Shown here: one piece after another, positions 53,501 through 61,680 of the stretch
Numbering within the stretch: position 1 is the first letter of the stretch
How the letters are laid out: the number at the start of each line of letters is the position of its first letter
DNA from: Candidatus Heimdallarchaeota archaeon
GTDB taxonomy: Archaea; Asgardarchaeota; Heimdallarchaeia; Heimdallarchaeales; Kariarchaeaceae
NCBI GenBank assembly: GCA_026702845.1
Contig: JADCLS010000013.1
Span: forward strand, 1-64,000
Length of the DNA: 64,000 nucleotides
Reading direction: 5' to 3'
Notes under the pieces: generated by a model
Told to the model about the DNA's origin: nothing
Database searches by the model: none
Seen by the model: the letters and a program-made list of their open reading frames with translations, nothing else
Translations under genes and position numbers: made by a program

Positions 53501-55684
53501 AGACGGAAAGGTACCCAGCCGAGATCTAGCAGAAGATACAAAATCAATCATATTCAAGGTATAGGGTTTAGTAAAAATGACTCTACTTCCACAGTGATCA
53601 CAAGGCCCCTCTTCATTAGATCTACCACATTTAGAATTCATGCAACGACCCATGAGCTTAGTTTCCTCGCCACATTTTTGGCAGTATAGCTGAAATTGTG
53701 AGATGTTACACAATGAACAGTGACGATTGCTCATATCTACCGTGATATGGCGTTGTTCCATGGCCCTTCCAAGTTCTTTCCTCACTTTTTTTTGATCACC
53801 CACAGGGAATAGACCATGTAATTTCGGTTTCATCAATCTAGCCTTGGCTTTCTCCGGTCTACCCATTCTTGCACCAATAGTGGTACCAATAAGATCACGT
53901 ACTGGTACTTCTGCTATGTTCTTGATAATGATAAAACCATTCTCTGCATTCAGATCAATAGTTGCATCTTTTGGTAATTGAAGACGCAATGCACGGTGAA
54001 AATCACCAATATCTAAGCCTTCATCTACTACTTTATGGAGTATATAGGAGGTCTCCAGAATGGATTTACATTTCATTGGAAGTACACCTGCATCCACCTG
54101 CCATAAGGAGTCATGCAAATCTTTTACTTCCTCTGGGGATAGATAAACCCAAGCAGGAGTATATTTGGGATGAAGAGGAACATCAAATTGTTTGGATAAT
54201 TGTATGGCATCATCATAACTTGGGGGATGACGCATTAAATTCTCGAAGAATTGAATCTCATGTTTACCATCCATTCCAGTCCATCCCTTTTCTCTCAATT
54301 CTAGTGCCCACCATTCAGGATTATACCCAGATGGACAAAGACGATAATTATTCTGGATGAATTCACCTACACCTACCAACATATCTCCCATAAAGATGAT
54401 CTCCTTGATCTGGCTCCTCAATTGCTTTCCCACCTCATAATTTGGGATATCAACCACATCTCCATTTTTAAGAAGTACGATTGGAGCTTTAATAGTATCA
54501 ATGGGGACGACTATACTACCTTTTCCCGGTCGTTCTGTTCGAACATGAGTCCCAGGAGCAAGGAAATCATCAACTGCAGACATAATACCAGAATGAACTC
54601 CAATTCCTGCAATTCCAGTACTTCTAGCATGACCATATCGCAATCTGAAACCTCCTTCAGCTGTGGCATCAGAAAAGGTTGGTCTACCCATTAATGCATC
54701 TGATGCAAATGAATAATCTGGGAGTACTTGTGTAGGTTTCTCTTCCCCACTACCTTCTGAAGCCCGTTTATCAGTGTACTTACCATCTGCAATCTCTACC
54801 AGCCAATCCCATCCCTTTAATTTTAGCTTTTTTGTACGTTTGGTGATTTTCTTAGCTCTTCCTACCAAACCATCATTGAGTACCAAACAAGCACCTCCTC
54901 TCACCCGATTGGTATCCATACTATCGATATTTCGATAGCCACTGACTTCTTCATCCTCAGTAGCATCACCAGTTACCTGAATAGGGATATTTCGCCAAGC
55001 ATGTCGAATCTCATCATCACTGGTTGGAAGCTGAAGATGCATAATTTTATTATATAGTCGAACTTCCTCCAACATCCGCTCAACTTCCTTCTCTGTGGCT
55101 TTGTATCGTTCCAATTTGAGCTCCTTTCTAATCTCATCGGCGATATAAATGGATACACCCTGCGCAGTGCCACCTGCAGATCTAATGGGACCAGCATAAT
55201 ATACTGCAAGATATGAGGTGTTATCTATATTCGTTTTGATTGTTACCGCACTAATCCCCTCGATTGGTGCTGCAGTGATGGATTCTGTCTGATAAGAGAG
55301 AGCAGTACGTAGTGCCTGATCAGCAAGCACTTCTGGGGAGCCTTGCATAAGTTTACCCGCGGCTATTTCTTTGGCAATCTTAATCACGATTTTATCCTTG
55401 GGTAATTTTTCAATTTCCTCCAATTCAAGTAACCGTTTTGCCACACCAGGGGGTCCCACCAGCCCTTCTGTTCTGGAAGCAACATCCTGTGCAATATAAA
55501 TTTCAACCTTTTTTTTGGGATCAAATCCCTTGCTTTTTGCCTTCTCTGCAACTTCAAGTATCTCTTTTACTTGATTCTTTATGGATCGATGATACTCCAA
55601 AGTGCGTGGGCTAGCAGCCAATTTTTTGTTATCTGAGGTCAGAATTTTGAGAGTTTCTTCATCCACTACAACTTCCTCCCACAT
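50594..55684 (-). CDS. polC: DNA polymerase D large subunit DP2 containing an intein
   Basis: 1696 codons; 544 belong to an intein, leaving a 1152-residue extein, normal for archaeal DP2. N-terminal blocks include AAPIEGISAVTIKTN and IRSAGGTAQGVSIYIADEIR; the catalytic centre carries ASKRRN...CDGDEDGIILLMD, with acidic metal ligands. Zinc-finger CxxC pairs occur near residues 700-760 (HCSLCN, YCQKCG, CDHCG) and at the C-terminal end (CVTCNTKYRR). PolD is the replicative polymerase of many archaea; the small subunit DP1 is not in the window. Single gene with its own upstream region. Confidence 0.95.
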   Translation of the reverse strand: MWEEVVVDEETLKILTSDNKKLAASPRTLEYHRSIKNQVKEILEVAEKAKSKGFDPKKKVEIYIAQDVASRTEGLVGPPGVAKRLLELEEIEKLPKDKIVIKIAKEIAAGKLMQGSPEVLADQALRTALSYQTESITAAPIEGISAVTIKTNIDNTSYLAVYYAGPIRSAGGTAQGVSIYIADEIRKELKLERYKATEKEVERMLEEVRLYNKIMHLQLPTSDDEIRHAWRNIPIQVTGDATEDEEVSGYRNIDSMDTNRVRGGACLVLNDGLVGRAKKITKRTKKLKLKGWDWLVEIADGKYTDKRASEGSGEEKPTQVLPDYSFASDALMGRPTFSDATAEGGFRLRYGHARSTGIAGIGVHSGIMSAVDDFLAPGTHVRTERPGKGSIVVPIDTIKAPIVLLKNGDVVDIPNYEVGKQLRSQIKEIIFMGDMLVGVGEFIQNNYRLCPSGYNPEWWALELREKGWTGMDGKHEIQFFENLMRHPPSYDDAIQLSKQFDVPLHPKYTPAWVYLSPEEVKDLHDSLWQVDAGVLPMKCKSILETSYILHKVVDEGLDIGDFHRALRLQLPKDATIDLNAENGFIIIKNIAEVPVRDLIGTTIGARMGRPEKAKARLMKPKLHGLFPVGDQKKVRKELGRAMEQRHITVDMSNRHCSLCNISQFQLYCQKCGEETKLMGRCMNSKCGRSNEEGPCDHCGSRVIFTKPYTLNMIDFVSSARSRLGTFPSLVKLKDQLKNPSGIPELLDKGILRAEYDLNVFRDGTIRYDATDAPLTHFYPNEISTDIATLVKLGYTHDIFGEELIREDQLLELKVQDIIISDSSINHLIHVSRFVDNELEKIYKLPKYYNIQSDKDLLGQLVIGLAPHTSAGVIGRIVGFTKSSVCWAHPFWHASKRRNCVAYNEEILLYNVRSQSIIRKEIGKIVEEIDKNRKSLDIKQKIVDDFGTIALSNPFSDLRALSIDEESNEVILQPIKHWIRGTTDQWIKVTTKTGRCISMTPGHEQLVWDRTNQVFRKKKARDLTIHDELPILHHIPENLIQSYHDRKINLLKEFSQKLPRTRKFTTFRDDLRLRQAHDWMKDVLTDFAHTQLEKEALGSQIVVLGTKQVTRYLREIFSDLLPAVGSTVFSFRWYRSIPLSHLEVLESEGVFNWDDVPAYAKLGISRDDSISNVYLDLDVQLIRLLGYYISEGYSRDEYGCYQTNFSVPDSIIRAHVADLITHCFGSEPYFKEDNGQLVHVNKIHMYLLSYAWKMNHSALTKRLPPYIFNLSRELKIQFLSAIIDGDGSFINSANRISLYTGNQNLSKDYTLLCSSLGVFARIHQVKGSRYGKAVLERYKELGKKPKVTKGLYHVNITGIELIPILKKLQLTHVTKQNIVYDYLANQKLANTSNLQMCSETTLIDRIKEIEIINGKAISYCLEVESSKNINHSMIMSDGLISGQCDGDEDGIILLMDGFLNFSKEYLPTTRGSKMDTPLVLVATLNPNEVDDEAFNLDSMTNYGLEFYNAADAFEMPSTLSKKIHRAEQRLGTEGQYEGFVFSHATSDISEGPLVTRYKDSSLNIRDKLNEQLHLANIIRAVNVKETALRILEKHALPDLQGNLRAFASQQVRCVTCNTKYRRIPLSGTCKNPKCLDSKIILTVPPKGVSKYFDVCTMLVKDYGLGHYHEDRMERIKMSLDSLFPEDSEDVMDLSDWF
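51359..52990 (-). other. Intein with LAGLIDADG homing endonuclease in DP2
   Basis: The intein runs from Cys 1 (residue 899 of the precursor, after KRRN) to the Gln before CDGDED (1442). It is 544 residues. Splicing blocks: CVAYNEEILL start, VTTKTGRCISMTPGHEQLV region B, and a final NHSMIMSDGLISGQ followed by Cys. The last residue is Gln and the one before Gly, not the usual His-Asn; the PolII intein of Pyrococcus abyssi is known to have C-terminal Gln. Two LAGLIDADG motifs (LLGYYISEGYS at intein residue 285, FLSAIIDGDGSF at 379) show an intact homing endonuclease. Confidence 0.9.
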
Positions 55685-55829
55685 ACCTATATTTACAACT
55701 TATTTTTTGAAGAAATACTTTTGTCGGAGTATAAATAAGATTTCATATTCCCAAAGTTCAGCTTGAATAGCAGCGTTTACTCACTTAATTGGGTAATTAT
55801 TCATATACATAGTTGTATCTCACCCATCA

Positions 55830-56495
55830 ATGAGCTCTAAATCATGCCCCCATTGTAATCATATGCAGTCTAATATAGCCAGGTTCTGTGAGAATTGTGG
55901 TGGAGATCTAAGTGTGCAGGATAATCAAACACAGATGACAAATTATAAGAGTTTGTTACCCCAGACAAGAGGGTATCTCCTCTGGGGAATTCTTTATGTG
56001 ATAATGATTGTGCTAGAGGGTTTACTACTAAATTCATTATTTTTCTTTAACTCTATCCTGGGTGCTGTTTTTGGCATACCTTATACTATTTACATTTATT
56101 ATAATTTTAAAGATATGAATCATTTACATGAGGTTACTCATCAGAAAAAGCCATTACCGATTATTTTGCTAGTTCTATTATATTTCTTCTTTGGTATATT
56201 ACCCATAACCATTTTCTTCAAGTATCAGCAGCTGCGAATCCATCTGAAAAATGATCATAGAGGAGAATCAGTTCTCCCACCAGATCCTTGGGTAGTTGTT
56301 CTCTTCCTTATCCTCACTGGGATTAGTTTCTCATTCATAATTCCCATTCTAGTCATGACAATGTCAGTGAATCTAATTGGATTTATTGTTAATATTGCAA
56401 GTATTATAAGAATGATTGGATTTCTTGCTTTTGAAGCTCAATGGCAAAAATCATTGAATACACATATCGAAAATCATAGCCTAGCCTTTTCGTAA
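55830..56495 (+). CDS. Zinc-ribbon membrane protein, function unknown
   Basis: 221 residues. N-terminal CPHC (6-9) and CENC (20-23) zinc ribbon, then four or five hydrophobic helices (about 48-70, 72-95, 108-130, 150-172 and 178-200) with a polar C-terminus. Zinc ribbon plus helices is a common archaeal DUF layout (DUF4234-like) with no known activity. Single gene. Confidence 0.65.
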   Translation: MSSKSCPHCNHMQSNIARFCENCGGDLSVQDNQTQMTNYKSLLPQTRGYLLWGILYVIMIVLEGLLLNSLFFFNSILGAVFGIPYTIYIYYNFKDMNHLHEVTHQKKPLPIILLVLLYFFFGILPITIFFKYQQLRIHLKNDHRGESVLPPDPWVVVLFLILTGISFSFIIPILVMTMSVNLIGFIVNIASIIRMIGFLAFEAQWQKSLNTHIENHSLAFS

Positions 56496-56573
56496 CTGCA
56501 AGAAAATTTTAGTCATACAAGAATATTTGCACATACAGATCATTTTATAAAATAGTTTAATTATTACACTAGT

Positions 56574-56981
56574 ATGAAATTAGGTATTTCAGAAGAGTTT
56601 CCCATATCACTTGGTTTTGATAATATTGAACAAGTTCTCAAAGAACTCATGCTAGAGGAAAAATTTGGTGCTTTGACGGAGATAGACGTCAAGGCAACAA
56701 TGAAGAAAAAGCTGGATAAAGATCTCAAACCCTACAAGATCTATGGATTTTGCAATCCACCTCATGCTCTGAAGGTTTTATCTGCAGACCCTGAGGTAGG
56801 GCTTCTTCTCCCATGTAATGCCATTGTGTATGAGACAGAAAATGAAACAATCAAGGTTTCATTGGTTAACGCAAAGGAAATGTTCACAATTATTGATCTT
56901 CCTGAAGCAGAAGAAGTGGCTGAAAAAGTAACTGAGGCATTCAATTCAGTGATGAGTAAATTAAAAACTAAATTGCAATAA
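56574..56981 (+). CDS. DUF302 domain protein
   Basis: 135 residues, soluble. DNIEQVLKELMLEEKFGALTEIDVKATMKKKL and YKIYGFCNPPHALKVLSADPEVGLLLPCNAIVYE are the DUF302 signature; the fold dimerises and its two cysteines suggest metal or redox chemistry, but the function of the family is not settled. Convergent with the flavin reductase gene. Confidence 0.85.
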   Translation: MKLGISEEFPISLGFDNIEQVLKELMLEEKFGALTEIDVKATMKKKLDKDLKPYKIYGFCNPPHALKVLSADPEVGLLLPCNAIVYETENETIKVSLVNAKEMFTIIDLPEAEEVAEKVTEAFNSVMSKLKTKLQ

Positions 56982-56993
56982 ATATAATTCAAA

Positions 56994-57767
56994 TTACCAG
57001 AATTTCTCGTAAAGTATGTCTTCTTTAGGCCATCCTAATTCAAGAAGTACTGATTCTTGGGTTTCCAGCATCGGTATTGGCCCACAAGCTAATGATGTAG
57101 GACGCTCTCTATTAGGTCCTAGCTCCTGTTGCCACTGTAATACTTGTGATCTAACCATATCTGCATCAATTCTACCATTCAACCCTGGCCAATCTGCTAT
57201 TTGATTCTCTTTAAGTCTGGTTAAAGTGTAGACTACCTTGATATTGGGATTGATCTCCACTATCTTCTGTAACTCTTCATGGTAGATTATATCTTTCACC
57301 CTCTTGTTGGAGTACAATAGCAGAAATTTTCTATCCAGTTTAAGATCTGTTGCATACCTCAGCATTGACATCAAAGGTGTGATTCCGACACCTGCACCAA
57401 GAAGCAAAATATCATTATTCCTCTCAATATCGAGTGTGAATTTACCATATGGACCTCTGAGATGCCATACTGAACCTTCTCGTAAGCTAAACATGTGATG
57501 GGTGAATAACCCGTATAGCTTGATAGTTAAATCAATATATTTTGGATTTGTAGGGGATGATGCAATAGAATAAGCTCTATTTTTTCTTCCAAACACATCA
57601 GGAAAGAATACCATCAAGAACTGCCCGGGAATGAAGTTAAATCCCTCAGGTTTCTCAAAACGAAATGTACGAACATCTGGAGATTCTTCAATTATTTCGA
57701 TCAATTCTGCCTCCCACTTCATGGAAGGCATTCTCTTTCTCTTTTTTTCCATCTGATTGTTGGACAT
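56994..57767 (-). CDS. FAD/NAD(P) oxidoreductase of the ferredoxin reductase family
   Basis: 257 residues. FAD site RAYSIASSP (RxYS, about 64-72), a central GPYGKFTL, NAD(P) site LLGAGVGITPLMSM (about 123-136) and a CGPIPM motif near 228. Without an iron-sulfur cluster, it may accept electrons from NAD(P)H and pass them to a partner protein. A divergent gap of ~370 bases separates it from the DDAH-like gene. Confidence 0.85.
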   Translation of the reverse strand: MSNNQMEKKRKRMPSMKWEAELIEIIEESPDVRTFRFEKPEGFNFIPGQFLMVFFPDVFGRKNRAYSIASSPTNPKYIDLTIKLYGLFTHHMFSLREGSVWHLRGPYGKFTLDIERNNDILLLGAGVGITPLMSMLRYATDLKLDRKFLLLYSNKRVKDIIYHEELQKIVEINPNIKVVYTLTRLKENQIADWPGLNGRIDADMVRSQVLQWQQELGPNRERPTSLACGPIPMLETQESVLLELGWPKEDILYEKFW

Positions 57768-58135
57768 TCAGTTTACCCTTAGCGTAAATATGTACAAATC
57801 ATTTATAATAAATATTATGCGTGATCAAGAAAACGCGTTAAACAATTCAGAACAGGATATCTAAATTGTACTTGAGAGTAAATATTTTTTTAATTTTCAG
57901 AAATATAATGTATAGAGGGAAAATAATGGATTTTATTCATTATCCATTAAATGAATATAAATTGCGTATAGTAGCGACTATACGCAAAAATTAATCATTT
58001 GAATATATGATCAATTTATTTATTGTATAAGTTTGGAAAATTAATTGGATGATTGTATCAGATAGATGGATGGGTTAGGAGAATTTCCAAAGAAATGCTA
58101 GATAACCTAATAATCAGATTGCAGAACCATGGAAT
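57768..58135. other. Long divergent regulatory gap with two inverted repeats
   Basis: 368 bases without a gene. They hold TATA-like stretches for both neighbours and two inverted repeats: TAATGGAT...ATCCATTA (57924-57931/57942-57949) and the 11-bp TTGCGTATAGT...ACTATACGCAA (57962-57987). The latter could be a DNA operator or an RNA hairpin. Nothing else is recognised. Confidence 0.5.
57962..57987. promoter_or_regulatory. Perfect 11-bp inverted repeat
   Basis: TTGCGTATAGT (57962-57972), loop AGCG, ACTATACGCAA (57977-57987). A dimeric operator or strong hairpin in the gap between the flavoprotein gene and the DDAH-like gene. Confidence 0.5.
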
Positions 58136-58888
58136 ATGTACCCTAAACGGGCAATTGTCAGAGAAATACCCGATACCTACACTTCATGTATATCTTCGCA
58201 TCCAAAACTATCGAGCCTAAGTATAGAATCAGCAAGAGAACAACATAAGGAGTATGTTAGAACCCTAAAAGAATTGAGCCTTGAGGTGATTGTGATGCCA
58301 AAAGATAATTCATATCCTGATTCATGTTTTGTTGAGGATACAACCATTATACATGGTTCCAAGGCTTTTATAACTAGGATTGGTGCTGAGAGTAGACAGG
58401 GGGAGGAGACTAGTGTTTCAGAACTTCTTGGAGAGTATAAAACAATCAAATCAGCAGAGAAACCAGCAACTATCGATGGAGGAGATGTAATCCATCTAGA
58501 TAATTACTTGATCAGTGGGCTGAGTTCCAGAACTAATGCCTTGGGAATAAAACAGGCGAGTGATTTTTTAGATACTAGAATTAAATATATTGAGGATCCA
58601 AATATTGTGCATCTCAAAAGCTATGTAACATATCTTGGAGATGATGTTATGGTGACAACTGATAGATTCAAGAATCATGAGGTACTTGAGGGATTTGAAA
58701 AAATCCTAGTGACAGAAAATGAGGCATATGCAGCCAATACCCTCACCATTGGATCAACAGTAATTATGTCTGAGAATACATTATTACAAAAAAGTGTCCG
58801 AGATTATGGATTTGATACAATTGTGCTTCAGATGGATCAATTTGAGAGATGTGAGGGTGCACTTAGTTGTCTTTCAATTCTATTCTGA
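58136..58888 (+). CDS. Dimethylarginine dimethylaminohydrolase-like enzyme (amidinotransferase superfamily)
   Basis: 250 residues. PDSCFVEDTTII (about 61-72) holds the substrate-binding acid, H159 lies in VHLKSYVTYLGDD, and C245 in CEGALSCLSILF is the nucleophile. These are the Cys-His-Glu residues of the DDAH group, which splits methylated arginine to citrulline. In archaea the true substrate could be another guanidino compound. Nothing nearby uses citrulline. Single gene next to the TPR protein. Confidence 0.8.
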   Translation: MYPKRAIVREIPDTYTSCISSHPKLSSLSIESAREQHKEYVRTLKELSLEVIVMPKDNSYPDSCFVEDTTIIHGSKAFITRIGAESRQGEETSVSELLGEYKTIKSAEKPATIDGGDVIHLDNYLISGLSSRTNALGIKQASDFLDTRIKYIEDPNIVHLKSYVTYLGDDVMVTTDRFKNHEVLEGFEKILVTENEAYAANTLTIGSTVIMSENTLLQKSVRDYGFDTIVLQMDQFERCEGALSCLSILF

Positions 58889-58955
58889 AATATCTGATCA
58901 AAATAAAACCGTTAGAGCGGAAAGCATAAAATAAATTTACTCTCAATTTGTAACA

Positions 58956-60209
58956 ATGAATGATGAAGAAGCAAAAGAGTTGTTTTTAAAAATTGATGAA
59001 CTCAAAAGCAAGAAAAATTATGCTGATGCATTTGAATTGATACAGAATTCAATAAAAAATTCCAATCCTGATGATAATACACTACTAGCCAAATTACATT
59101 TTGAAAATGGAGTAGTATTTGAGGCTTTTGAGGATCCATACTCTGCTCTTGTGGCCTATCTCAAGTCATTTGATCTATCACAAAATTATGATGATTTCAA
59201 TTTTCAAGGCACAATTCAGCTAAAAATGGGATTATGTAATTCAAAGTTAGGAAATACTGAAGATTCCTATCAATGTTACAGAAAGTCGGGCGAATTATTC
59301 AGAAAACATGCAGAAAAGTTTGAGGATATTGCATATTTTACACAGGCCAACCAGTTCTATGCTTTTTCTGAAAAAATGTACTTATTTGCAAAGAATGATG
59401 AGACGAGGAAAGAAGTAGCTTACAAATCAATTATGATGGAGATAGAATACTATAAGGATCTTTGTAGAACAGCAAATATGTTTAATTATTCAAATAATAA
59501 CACTGAAGCTAAAAAATATGCCTGGAAGGCCCTGATCATGAGTATGGATATTCTACAAAAGGGGCTGAATGAGGGTTTTGATATAGAATATCTTGTTAAC
59601 CAAATTCTTCCATTCTTCCCTCTTACCAAGAATGCATTATTACGGATTGAAGATGAATTCACACCAGTAATTGCATTAAAAATCGATGAGCTCTACAAAA
59701 CATTTGAGGAACTAACGGATGATATACCGGACTCTCCTGAAGATATTGAATTATGGATCTCCACTCATAGTGAGTCACTGAGATTTATGCTTCCTCAATT
59801 AAGCCCTCGATTTATGTTTCTCACCATTGATGGCAGATTGTTCTACCAGACACAATTAGGTGCCGAAATCAATCGAACCGAGGAAGAGATGGATACTACA
59901 ATGTTTGGGAGTGTCTTGACTGCGATGCGATATGCTTTTCAAGAGCAAGTTTCTCCTGTTCGGGGATTGATTAATGAAATTAAAGTTGGAGGAGATACTC
60001 TAGCAATAGAAAATTCAGAAAATATCATCGTTGTTTGTATTACCACCTATGTATTCCCAGAGATAAAGAAATACCTTGAAGATTTCACTCAGAAATTGGA
60101 AACCTTATATGGTGGGAGAATAGCTGAATGGTTAGGTTTTGCTGAAGGGATTCAGGATGTCACTGAGTATATCGAAAATGAGCTTACATCAACCTCAATT
60201 TTCAATTAG
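58956..60209 (+). CDS. TPR protein with roadblock/longin-like C-terminal domain
   Basis: 417 residues. Residues 1-220 form helical repeats of TPR type (ALVAYLKSFDLSQNYDDFN, KLGNTEDSYQCYRKSGEL). A linker leads to a C-terminal ~130 residues, RFMFLTIDGRLFYQTQLGAEINRTEEE... ending EWLGFAEGIQD, whose strand-helix plan resembles the sensor-like roadblock/longin domains frequent in Asgard archaea. This domain call is by pattern only. It may bind small GTPases or membranes, but no GTPase is encoded here. It precedes endonuclease IV by 21 bases and may share a transcript. Confidence 0.55.
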   Translation: MNDEEAKELFLKIDELKSKKNYADAFELIQNSIKNSNPDDNTLLAKLHFENGVVFEAFEDPYSALVAYLKSFDLSQNYDDFNFQGTIQLKMGLCNSKLGNTEDSYQCYRKSGELFRKHAEKFEDIAYFTQANQFYAFSEKMYLFAKNDETRKEVAYKSIMMEIEYYKDLCRTANMFNYSNNNTEAKKYAWKALIMSMDILQKGLNEGFDIEYLVNQILPFFPLTKNALLRIEDEFTPVIALKIDELYKTFEELTDDIPDSPEDIELWISTHSESLRFMLPQLSPRFMFLTIDGRLFYQTQLGAEINRTEEEMDTTMFGSVLTAMRYAFQEQVSPVRGLINEIKVGGDTLAIENSENIIVVCITTYVFPEIKKYLEDFTQKLETLYGGRIAEWLGFAEGIQDVTEYIENELTSTSIFN

Positions 60210-60230
60210 AATTCAAATGTGATTATTAGT

Positions 60231-61064
60231 ATGGTAAAAATAGGTTTTCATGCCTCTGTAGCAGGTGGAATTCATACAGCGTTTGAACGAGCGATCAGAA
60301 AAAAGGCAGAGGCATTTCAAATTTTTCTAAATTCACCTAGAGTATGGAAGTATAGCAATCTTGAGGATGAACACATAGATTTGTTTATCCAGAACCGAAT
60401 ATCATCAGGAATAAATGATATTAATGTTCATCTCTCCTATTTACCAAATCTTGCAGGATCTAATCCAGTAAATAGAAAAAAAAGCATTCAATCATTGAAT
60501 GAGGCCATTAAAAGATGTGAAATCCTTAACATTCAATCTCTTGTCCTTCATATTGGATCTCATCTAGGAAAAGGAATTGATAACGGGATTGCAAATACTA
60601 TCTCCATGATAGATGAAGTACTAAACGTTAATTCTAAAGTTAAAATCTTACTTGAAACATCATCTGGATCAGATAAATTGGTGGGAAATTCCTTCCAAGA
60701 ACTACATAGAATTATTGAAGGTGTGAGTAATCCAAATCAGGTCGCTGTCTGTTTTGATACTTGTCACGCCTTTGCTGCAGGATATGACCTAAAAAATCAT
60801 GTAGAGGATGTGTTTGAAGAGTTTGATCAGATTGTGGGATTGGAAAAGATCCATGTCATCCATGCCAATGATTCAAAGGGAGATATAGGAAGTAAACGAG
60901 ATCGACATGAGCATATTGGTCTGGGGTACATTGGTCTTGATGCCTTCAAATATATTATAAACAAAAATGAATTCAAGAATGTGCCCTTAATTATTGAAAC
61001 ACCAAATAATGATATCAGGAGAGATAGTGATAATCTAAGTGTATTACATAAGCTAAGACAATAG
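60231..61064 (+). CDS. nfo: Endonuclease IV (AP endonuclease)
   Basis: 277 residues from the ATG at 60231. GFHASVAGGI (start, with zinc histidine), FLNSPRVWK, VHLSYLPNLAGSN, LVLHIGSHLGKG, ILLETSSGS, VCFDTCHAFAAGYD, VIHANDSKGDIGSKRDRHEHIGLG (several zinc residues) and IIETPN are the expected motifs. It cuts DNA at abasic sites during base excision repair. It probably lies in one operon with the TPR protein. Confidence 0.95.
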   Translation: MVKIGFHASVAGGIHTAFERAIRKKAEAFQIFLNSPRVWKYSNLEDEHIDLFIQNRISSGINDINVHLSYLPNLAGSNPVNRKKSIQSLNEAIKRCEILNIQSLVLHIGSHLGKGIDNGIANTISMIDEVLNVNSKVKILLETSSGSDKLVGNSFQELHRIIEGVSNPNQVAVCFDTCHAFAAGYDLKNHVEDVFEEFDQIVGLEKIHVIHANDSKGDIGSKRDRHEHIGLGYIGLDAFKYIINKNEFKNVPLIIETPNNDIRRDSDNLSVLHKLRQ

Positions 61065-61082
61065 TTGTGAAGATACACACCT

Positions 61083-61628
61083 TTATGGTTCATTGTGAGT
61101 ATTAATCATACCTCGATCCTGCATCTCATTGAGCACAAAATCTAGGATTGTATATAGAATATGCTCTACATTACACTCTTCTTTATATTGGATGGCAGAG
61201 CAGAGTTTTTCAGTGTGAATAACAACTTTTATTGTTTCATCATCCAATATTTCAAGGGCAAAGGGATAGATTCTACAGGTAAATGGTTTGAAATGGTGAA
61301 TAGAACATAGATTGTCTTCAAGAAATGTACATGTGTATACAAATGGTTTACGTTTAATAAGATATACTTTCTCAGTATTACCTTCCATAGTTTTTGATGG
61401 TAATATTATAGGTGATGCAGAATCAATAATCTGGAACAATTCATATCCTTGATCCTGTATTCGTTTAATATCATGATCAGTTACTGGAATTCTCAATTCG
61501 GAACAGCATTCCACAGTATTTGCGCAATCATAGAAAATGTTATTGATGACTTCAACAGATTTGGTGTTCAGATGGATTATCCCAATATCTAATCCTGATG
61601 ATACGACTGGTAGTTCAACTGAACACAT
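61083..61628 (-). CDS. YkgJ-family cysteine-cluster protein
   Basis: 181 residues. NTVECCSELRIPVTDHDIKRI near residue 40, then YTCTFLEDNLCSIHHFKPFTCRIYPFALE near 110-140 are the YkgJ signature (CxxxC...CxxH..P..CR.YPf), a putative zinc or iron-sulfur site. The function of the family is unclear; a link to modification or metal handling is suggested. Same strand as cdc48 but 52 bases after its stop. Confidence 0.8.
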   Translation of the reverse strand: MCSVELPVVSSGLDIGIIHLNTKSVEVINNIFYDCANTVECCSELRIPVTDHDIKRIQDQGYELFQIIDSASPIILPSKTMEGNTEKVYLIKRKPFVYTCTFLEDNLCSIHHFKPFTCRIYPFALEILDDETIKVVIHTEKLCSAIQYKEECNVEHILYTILDFVLNEMQDRGMINTHNEP

Positions 61629-61680
61629 AATTTTAGTATAGGGTGAAAATATTTGTAGATTTCTCTAGATCACGAGTATT

